DNA of 64,000 nucleotides. It comes from Neocallimastix lanati (nom. inval.) (taxonomy: Eukaryota > Neocallimastigomycota > Neocallimastigomycetes > Neocallimastigales > Neocallimastigaceae). The stretch covers positions 625,001 to 689,000 of the forward strand of contig JACVTC010000075.1 in the NCBI GenBank assembly GCA_016946835.1, given 5' to 3'. Below the pieces are notes generated by a model. The model had not been told where the DNA came from and made no database searches. It saw nothing but the letters and a program-made list of their open reading frames with translations. The translations under genes and the position numbers were made by a program. This document shows, in pieces, positions 56,771 to 64,000 of the stretch; the stretch's first letter is position 1; each line of letters begins with the position of its first letter.

Positions 56771-57243
56771 TATCATACTTTCGAAGATGGTGATTGTGCA
56801 GAATCATCAGTTGAATATATGTATATCGATAAGGATATTTCTATTGAAGGGTCTACAGTACATACAACACCTCCAGAAATTACAGCAGATTCTTCATATG
56901 ATAGTTTAAATTACTTTATTAATTAAGGAAAAAACTGTGAAAGTGATCAATATTGTCTTGTTGATAAGAGATTTCCTTCCGCTAGGAAGGAAATCTCTTT
57001 TTCTGTGCTGAAGAAAAAACCAAATATACTGAAATCTTTGAATCGTGCTATTATACCAATATTTAAAAATCCACCTCCTATACATATAAAATTAAAAACA
57101 ATTCCTTGAAATGTTCCATTTTATCTTTCTCGAAACAATGTAAAAGTAATACTGATATTGGAAATTTATTTAAGAATAGTAGTGGTGAAATTCATTTTTT
57201 TCATGATTATGATGGTAGTTTAAAAAATAATAATAAAAAGTAA
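56771..57243 (+). pseudogene. Unidentified coding remnant
   Basis: A frame with balanced residues (TFEDGDCAESSVEYMYIDKD onward) runs from 56771 to a TAA at 56924-56926, continues in the same frame with equally protein-like sequence to a TGA at 57107-57109, and another frame looks coding from about 57140 to a TAA at 57241. GC is well above the flanks. No start codon context or clear splice sites were found. I read it as a decayed gene or an exon cluster of an unpredicted gene; the family is not recognised. It contains a perfect hairpin. Confidence 0.4.
56966..56999. repeat. Perfect 15-bp hairpin, 4-nt loop
   Basis: The arms AAGAGATTTCCTTCC and GGAAGGAAATCTCTT flank GCTA. It lies inside the coding remnant and is read through by it in frame. 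Confidence 0.9.
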
Positions 57244-57279
57244 TAGAATAGAGATAAAAAATCATTTGAGAGAGAAAAG

Positions 57280-57317
<38 letters not shown>

Positions 57318-58599
57318 ACGTTGGAGAAAATAAAAAAAAAAAAAAGAGATAATAAAAAAATATTATACAAATAATATATAATTATTTTTATTCATCCCAC
57401 TTGTTTAGTCTTCTAATCAATGGAGGAGAATTAAATTATGAAAAATAAAAATAAATATATAAATAAAAATAACAATACTTATATTGAATTTTTTTAAAAA
57501 GAGAAGGGGAATGGGAATAGAGGAAGATACCTACTTATTATTCCATTATATATATATAACACAGAAACTATTTATATACTTAATATTTTAATATTTAATT
57601 TTTAGTTGTAAATATTTTTATATTCCATAAAAGATTTATTTAAATATTAAATAAAATAAAATTTATTGAATTAAAAAAATAATAAAAGCATTATCCAATA
57701 CTATTTCAAAATATTTATAGAATATTAATAAAACATTAATTATGGTAGTAATATTTAGATAAGTCCAACTATTAATGCTCAATAATGTACAAAAGACTTT
57801 TTAAGGAAAAGTTTATTTAATATAAAATTTAATATCAAATTTAATATTATTTAAAATAAAAAATTTAATTACACACAAAGTAAAATTTTTCTTTTGTTTA
57901 CTTTTTTATTTATTAAAAAAACACTTTTTTTTTTTTTTTTTTTTTTTTTTATAAATATAACTTCCCTTTGTTATATTTACAAGAAAATTATAAATTATAA
58001 AATTATAAAACCTTTTTTTTTTTTTTTTATTAAAAAAAAAAATTCTTCCTTCAATCCTATTTAAAAATCCAATTTTTTCCTTTTTATATTAAATAATTTT
58101 TATTAAAAAAAATTTTTTTTTTTTTTAATTATTACTATATTAATATTAATTTATTTTTATTTTTATTTTTATTTGAAAAGGCCTCTTTTTTTATTATATA
58201 AAAAATATTAATTTAATTTAATATTTGGTTTAATTAATATCAAATAAAATTTTATAATATAAAATTTCGTACCAAAAATTTATTTTGTCATTTTGATGAA
58301 AGGAATTTTAGTTTGAAAATTCTAATAATTTATAAGTAATATTGATATTAATAAAACAGGAACTCCATCTAGAATGGAATGATTTTATAATTTAGTCAAT
58401 AAAAAACAAACTAAAAAATAATTTCTATTAAGAATTTGTTTAATTATATTATCTTTATCTAAAAAAAAAAAAAAAAGGTAAAGAAAATTCTAATTTATAA
58501 TAAATTAATATTTTTCCTTTTTTTTTTTTTTTTTTATTATTTTATTTTTAAACTTTCATTATATAAATTTATATTAATTAATAGAATATTCTGTTACAC

Positions 58600-58656
<57 letters not shown>

Positions 58657-58903
58657 TTAAATTATAATACTCTTAATATTCTGTAAAGTATTAATACATT
58701 AATAATGAACATTGCTAAAAATAAAAAAATAAATAAAACAATAAATAAATAAATAAATACTACACCAAAATTTTCAATGAATAAATAAAACACCAGAAAC
58801 TATAAATATATAATTCATCATAACTTCCTTAACAAATTAATATTTAAATGTCAATTTATTTGTAAATAGTCATTTGAAAAAGTTAAGTATAGTATATAAT
58901 AAA
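57244..58903. other. AT-rich spacer upstream of the hydrolase
   Basis: No gene is seen. It contains many poly(A) and poly(T) runs of 15-30 nt. Upstream control sequences of the hydrolase presumably lie at its right end but cannot be picked out. Confidence 0.6.
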
Positions 58904-59707
58904 ATGAAAGAAAAGATATTAGATAATACGTTTATACATTACTGGATAAATGATCATTCCACCTCAGATATTTGTTTGTTTTTTTCGCATGGCGTCACGG
59001 CAGACCATCGATGTTTTCAAAGGCAAGATGAATTTTTCAAAGAAAAATATAAAATAATCAACTGGGATATTCCTATGCATGGCCAATCAAAAAAAGAAAA
59101 TTTTATATTTTATAAGGAGTGTGCTTTATTAATGAAACGAATTCTTGATAAAGAAAAAATCAATAAAGTGGTATTAATTGGTTTATCACTTGGTGGATAT
59201 CCAAGTCAAATGTTTGCTCATTTATATCCCGGAAGTACCATGGGATTAGTGGCTATTGACACCACACCGTTTGGACTAAAATATTATTCAAACTCTGATA
59301 TTTTTTTGTTAAAACAAGTGGGATGGTCCACTAAATGTTTCCCTACCAATTTACTAAAGAAAAGTATGGCAAAATCTATTTCTAAAATAAAATACTCTTA
59401 TGAACTTATGATGGAAATGTTAAATGAAAGTTCAAAAGACGTCATTGCAAGACAAATGGAGATTGCTTACAGTAAATTTATATTGGAAAATCAGGATATA
59501 AAATTAGATAGAGATATTCTTGTTCTATTACTATTAGGTGATAGTGATAAAACCGGTAAAATAAAACAATATTGTATGGCTTGGCAAAAAGAAACGAATT
59601 ACCCGTTACATATAATTAAAAATGCTTCTCATTTTTCAAATTCGGACAACAGTGAATCGGTCAATGATGAAATAGAGAATTTTATAAAAAAAATTTGTAA
59701 AGTATAA
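58904..59707 (+). CDS. Alpha/beta hydrolase
   Basis: A single-exon gene of 267 residues. The first in-frame ATG is at 58904; an extension upstream would need a TTG start. It has alpha/beta-hydrolase landmarks in order: HG oxyanion motif at residues 29-30 (FFSHGVTADH), a WDIPMHGQS loop at about 54-62, nucleophile elbow GLSLGG with Ser95, an acid candidate in LGDSDKTG (Asp213 or Asp215), and the catalytic His in NASHFSN (His243). Length matches the usual 250-280. There is no signal peptide, so it is probably cytosolic. The likely reaction is hydrolysis of an ester or similar bond; the substrate is unknown. Absence of introns and the bacterial-style arrangement suggest, but do not prove, transfer from bacteria. 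It stands alone between non-coding stretches, with no visible operon or partner. Confidence 0.88.
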   Translation: MKEKILDNTFIHYWINDHSTSDICLFFSHGVTADHRCFQRQDEFFKEKYKIINWDIPMHGQSKKENFIFYKECALLMKRILDKEKINKVVLIGLSLGGYPSQMFAHLYPGSTMGLVAIDTTPFGLKYYSNSDIFLLKQVGWSTKCFPTNLLKKSMAKSISKIKYSYELMMEMLNESSKDVIARQMEIAYSKFILENQDIKLDRDILVLLLLGDSDKTGKIKQYCMAWQKETNYPLHIIKNASHFSNSDNSESVNDEIENFIKKICKV

Positions 59708-59924
59708 AATGATTATGAAGAATTAAGATAATACGATTTTAATTAACAGTAATTTTATTTTTTATTTATCTTTATGGTATAAATTAAAATTATTGTTACA
59801 TTGAATAAAAATGTTTCTTTTTTCCTTATTATTAATATTATTAATAATAAAAAAAAAATACGTTTGTGTTTATTTTATTTTAGTATAATACACTATTAAT
59901 ATATAATAATTATTAATTGAAATC
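59708..59924. other. 3' flank of the hydrolase
   Basis: AT-rich with short poly(A) runs. No distinct poly(A) signal can be chosen, and no gene is seen. Confidence 0.5.
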
Positions 59925-60600
59925 AAATTATTAAAATCAAATTGGATATTAATGGAAAAGAGAATGAATATGGTGTATCCCCTATATTTATTGCTATCAT
60001 ACATAATAATATTGAAATGATAAAAAATTAATAATAGATTATACAGATAAAAATAAAATAATATTGGATATTAATGGAAAAGAAAATAAATTTAGAATAT
60101 ACCCGCTTTTAGAGGTTATTATCAATAACAACTTTAAAATCGTTGATATATTACTCAAATATGTTAAAAAAAAAAAAAAAATAAAAAAATAAAACAAAAT
60201 AAAATTGGATATTAATGATAAATTAAATAAATATGAGATATTTTCCTTTATTTAATGCTATTAAAAACATTAATATTGAAATGATTAAATTGATAATAGA
60301 ATATGCTGGTGAAAACAATATTATTTTAAATATTGATAATAAAAATGTTAATGGATGGTATCCACTTTTATATGCTGCTTGTTATTTCAGAAACAATAAA
60401 AGTAATTAAAAATACTAATAAAAAATGGAGCAAATATAAATATACAAAATATCTAGATATCCCTTTAATAATATCAAGCAATTTTAAAATAGAAAAAAAA
60501 TAAATATCAAAATTAGTAAAAGAAGGAAAGGCAGATATGAATATACAAAATAACTAAGATGAAACTTATATAATTATTAATCAAAAATTATTAAATAAAA
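59925..60600 (+). pseudogene. Decayed ankyrin-repeat gene
   Basis: Three or four ankyrin-like units are recognisable by the words LDINGKENEYGV-PIFIAI, NNNFKIVDILLKYV, NIEMIKLIIEYAGENNIIL and NGWYPLLYAACYF, at the roughly 100-nt spacing expected with long Asn-rich insertions between repeats. Stops and frame changes interrupt it (for example near 60030, 60180 and 60400), and poly(A) runs are inserted. No start is evident. Ankyrin proteins of this long-unit type are abundant in anaerobic fungi. Function lost. Confidence 0.65.
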
Positions 60601-60828
60601 GTAATAAATAAAATAAATTCAATAGGATAAAAAAATTAAAAAAAAAAAAATAATTATAAATTACCAAATATTTCATTAGACCCTTTCAAAAAATGATAAT
60701 TTCTATGTTAATTTTGAGAATTATGGTAATGATTATGGTATTGAATGATTGCTATTATATTAAATAAATAAATAGATATAAATTTATTTTTAATAAGTTG
60801 ATTATTCATTGCAAATTGATATTAATTT

Positions 60829-60873
<45 letters not shown>

Positions 60874-60952
60874 AACCAACAACTAAATAAAAAAAATATA
60901 TATATTTAAAATAAGTAAATAAATTATGTATACTTTTCAGCTTAAAAAATTA

Positions 60953-61023
<71 letters not shown>

Positions 61024-61261
61024 AAAGATAATTAACCTTTTGTTGAATAAATTATTAAATTCCGTAAAGTTATTATTCATCATTTCTTTAATTTTACATG
61101 AATACCAATTTTCATATATTTTGGTTGTTTAAATAAATTTATGTAAAAAAAATTTTTTTTTTTTTAGGTTGTTTCATTTTAATTGCATTATATAATATCG
61201 TTTTACTATTATTGATTATTAAATAATTTTAATTTAATATTTGTTAATGTTGAAAATAAAA
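60601..61261. other. AT-rich spacer with long poly(A) runs
   Basis: Two A runs at 60830-60871 and 60959-61020 dominate. The 68-codon frame across the second one is a poly-Lys artefact. Nothing else is seen. Confidence 0.7.
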
Positions 61262-61323
61262 TAATATTTATTACATTTTTCATTTCTTTTTTTTTTATTT
61301 TTTTTTTTTTTTTTTTTTTTTTT

Positions 61324-61841
61324 GAAATTTCATTTAATAATAATTAGTTAAAAAAAAAAAATTAATTTACTTAAAAACTCAGTTTAAATGACCATCTAGT
61401 CATGTAATGCGATTAAAATAGTCAATGTGATACAATGAACAATCATTATTTAATATCTATGAAATGTCAAAATTATGATTCATTTTCTATAAAAATACTC
61501 AACTTTATATTTATTTACTTGTCGGTAAATATAATTGTATTTTGATGTTAAAACCTTTCTCTACCTTTTTTTTTTTTATTTTTTTTTTTTTTTTTTTTTT
61601 TGAAATTTCATTTAATAATAATTAGTTAAAAAAAAAAAATTAATTTACTTAAAAACTCAGTTTAAATGACCATCTAGTCATGTAATGCGATTAAAATAGT
61701 CAATGTGATACAATGGACAATCATTATTTAATATCTATGAAATGTCAAAATTATGATTCATTTTCTATAAAAATACTCAACTTTATATTTATTTACTTGT
61801 CAGTAAATATAATTATATTTTGATGTTAAAACCTTTCTCTA

Positions 61842-61855
<14 letters not shown>
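61324..61855 (-). repeat. Two tandem 278-bp units, each bounded by poly(T)
   Basis: Copies start at 61324 and 61602 (GAAATTTCATTTAATAATAA) and end in TCTCTACC before a T run. They differ at only about three or four bases. Read on the minus strand each copy ends in poly(A), so the pair may derive from a poly(A)-tailed retrocopy that was then duplicated. Confidence 0.9.
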
Positions 61856-61878
<23 letters not shown>

Positions 61879-61879
<1 letters not shown>

Positions 61880-61966
61880 ACATATATAACTCCAAGTTAA
61901 TTTTTACTATAATATCTTTTTTTTTTTTTTAACATATATAACTCCAAGTTAACTTTTACTATAATA

Positions 61967-62006
<40 letters not shown>

Positions 62007-62046
62007 ACATATATAACTCCAAGTTAATTTTTACTATAATATCTTT
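61879..62046 (-). repeat. Three 40-bp units separated by poly(T)
   Basis: Units at about 61879-61918, 61931-61970 and 62006-62045 (ACATATATAACTCCAAGTTA onward, ending ATAATATC) are nearly identical, and each is bordered by T runs of varying length. On the minus strand each unit is followed by poly(A). Confidence 0.9.
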
Positions 62047-62047
62047 T

Positions 62048-62102
<55 letters not shown>

Positions 62103-62104
62103 TA
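62047..62104. repeat. (TTTA)n microsatellite
   Basis: About 14 tetranucleotide units directly after the last 40-bp repeat. Confidence 0.9.
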
Positions 62105-62251
62105 TAGTAATTAAAATCAAATCAATTATATCGAAAATATACTACAAAAAAAACAAAAAATGGCATTACATTAAATATTAATAAAAATAAAAAGGAAAAG
62201 TTTTATTGGAGTATTTACCATGGAGGTTTGTAAATTCTAATAAAAATAATG

Positions 62252-62289
<38 letters not shown>

Positions 62290-62509
62290 GATTTAAGGAA
62301 TATGTAAAGAAAAATTATTAGTAGTTTTTTTTTTTTAAAAAAATAAAAATTGTAACCTTAAATAAATATATTTTTTATAATAAATTATTTATTCATCCAT
62401 AATTAAATGGGATTTTCAAAATTATATATCTAATATATTTTAACTTCTACTACTTTTTACAGCAATTTAAGAATATTAAAATATTAATTGTTTTAATTAT
62501 TAAATTATA
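62105..62509. other. AT-rich spacer
   Basis: No gene is seen. It includes a 33-nt A run at about 62257-62287. Confidence 0.6.
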
Positions 62510-62577
62510 AAAAAGATTAGCCTAAACTACCAACTATTTTATTATGAATCTAGGTGGTAGGCTAGGTTAATCTTTTT
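62510..62577. repeat. Imperfect 25-bp hairpin
   Basis: The arms at 62510-62534 (AAAAAGATTAGCCTAAACTA onward) and 62553-62577 pair at about 21 of 25 positions around an 18-nt AT-rich loop. Candidate foldback element or structured RNA. Confidence 0.75.
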
Positions 62578-62703
62578 ATTTTTTTGTAAATATATTTGTA
62601 AGAAAATAATTTAAAAAAAATTATAATTTTTTTTATTTTTTTTTTGTGAAGCTGCTTTCCATAAAAAAATAGCTTTAAAAAACTTTTTATGATATCTTTT
62701 TAA

Positions 62704-62750
<47 letters not shown>

Positions 62751-63084
62751 ATACTGTAATTTTGTTCGACACTAATCTATTCCATTTTTTATTTTTGTGA
62801 TGTTTCACAACGAAAGGAAAACAACGGTCTTAATAAATGATACCAAAGATAAAAATATAATTATGAGACATTTTACAATGTACAAATCTTGGTAATATTA
62901 TTTAAAAATATTAATAAATTAGTTTTAATTTTAATACAATATTATATATTAACAAATATATTTATATATTTATTTATTATTTTATATACTAAATAGATTT
63001 AATTTTTTAAATGTTTAATTAAAATTAATAATACATATAAATCTTTTATATTAATTAATATTTAGTATTATGAATTATATAAGA

Positions 63085-63120
<36 letters not shown>

Positions 63121-63338
63121 CAATTTATTTATTTTTAGTCAATTTAGTAATGGTATTAGACGTTTAAATTATTTGAAGCTCTTTATTTTATCTTTAGATC
63201 AACAGGTCGAACTTAAACGATTGATCAATCCAATAATTGTAAAAACGAACTAAAAGAAGAATTTCTGTCAACTTCACATAATTATCATAAATGATCCTTG
63301 GATGATGTTTATGAATCAAACTAAATATATTAAATCAG

Positions 63339-63382
<44 letters not shown>

Positions 63383-63468
63383 AAAATTTTTATATAAAAT
63401 AAAATAGATAGCAAAGAAAATAAAAAAAAAAAAAAATTTTTTTTTTTTATATATTAATTTATTTTAAA

Positions 63469-63529
<61 letters not shown>

Positions 63530-63589
63530 GCTTTGTACAATTTAGAGATATTCTTATTACTTCTTATGATATATACCTTTTATGTATGT

Positions 63590-63625
<36 letters not shown>

Positions 63626-63651
63626 TTTTTTTTTTTCTTTTCTTTTCTATT
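62578..63651. other. AT-rich spacer downstream of the ankyrin gene
   Basis: No gene is supported. It contains A or T runs at 62707-62749, 63089-63120 and 63343-63380, and a (TTA) array at 63470-63529. Confidence 0.6.
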
Positions 63652-64000
63652 CTAACAAAATAAAAATATTTTTAATAGTTTTAATTGAAGAATAGATCTC
63701 CAGTTTCGTGCTTCTTTCATAGCTTGAACAATTAAATAATTTACTGTTGGTCGATGACCTTTAAGGAGTGCCGCTAGAAAAGCATTACAACCATAATGAC
63801 TCTTTAATTTAGGATTAGCTCCATGACCTATCAGATATTCTACCATGGATATACGTCCATATTTAGAGGCATAGAATAAGGCTGTCTTCCCATGATGATT
63901 ACGACCATTAACATCAGCTCCATACATCACTAAACATTTCATCATGGCTTCATTATTATCTTTACAGGCAAGTATTAAGGGGGTATTTCCTAGAAATCCT
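63652..64000 (-). CDS. Ankyrin-repeat protein, 3' end (runs off window)
   Basis: An open frame of 115 residues enters from the right edge and stops at 63652. It holds three ankyrin units: GNTPLILACKDNNEAMMKCL, then HGKTALFYASKYGRISMVEY with HGANPKLKS, then GCNAFLAALLKGHRPTVNYL. The TPL-A/TAL-A start, the GH helix turn and the GA-N loop are all present. The last 25 residues are a basic tail. GC is high relative to the flanks and no break is seen, in contrast to the pseudogene at 59925-60600. The N-terminal part and any further domains lie outside. The likely role is protein-protein binding. Confidence 0.88.
   Translation of the reverse strand, partial: GFLGNTPLILACKDNNEAMMKCLVMYGADVNGRNHHGKTALFYASKYGRISMVEYLIGHGANPKLKSHYGCNAFLAALLKGHRPTVNYLIVQAMKEARNWRSILQLKLLKIFLFC

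Noticed and set aside
60926-61132. 68-codon frame with poly-Lys
   Set aside because: It is the translation of a 62-nt A run.

Overview
The window comes from an extremely AT-rich nuclear genome. Non-coding DNA is long runs of A or T plus TTA, TTTA and TTTATTA arrays, and genes stand out as islands of higher GC. Short spliced introns, asparagine-rich proteins, many LTR retroelements, ankyrin-repeat genes and beta-helix/class C receptor fusions together point to an anaerobic gut fungus (Neocallimastigomycota). That assignment is inference from genome style and gene families; no marker gene here settles it.

Layout. 1-1183 (-): a 5' gene portion coding a Lys/Ser-repeat protein that runs off the window. 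1184-8560: AT-rich DNA with simple repeats and one old LTR remnant. 8560-10340 (+): a badly decayed Ty1/copia relic. 10977-16838 and 22007-27753 (both -): two intact, tandemly duplicated 11-exon genes. Each codes for a receptor-like protein of about 1,295 residues: signal peptide, right-handed beta-helix ectodomain, EGF-like cysteine cluster and a class C GPCR-type seven-transmembrane domain. Between them lie a 401-bp inverted-repeat element and a Ty3/gypsy relic. 28642-28957 (+): the 3' end of a coding sequence followed by a poly(A) run, probably a retrocopy.

29400-55998 is a retroelement block. A gypsy relic on + (29400-31705) is fused at a truncation junction to a gypsy relic on - (31705-38085). 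Then follows a chain of LTRs and one near-complete gypsy element (41620-53398). Neighbouring units in this chain meet at the same short motif, TATCA-ATTA-TGATA or a close variant. The chain ends 14 bp upstream of an intron-containing tRNA-Ile(UAU) gene (56009-56101, +), which looks like repeated Ty3-style insertion next to a Pol III gene.

56102-64000: a short coding remnant with a perfect hairpin, an alpha/beta hydrolase gene (58904-59707, +), a decayed ankyrin-repeat pseudogene, poly(T)-separated tandem repeats, and at the right edge the 3' end of an intact ankyrin-repeat gene (-). No operon-like organisation is visible. The genes best supported as functional host genes are the two receptors, the hydrolase, the tRNA and the two partial genes at the edges.
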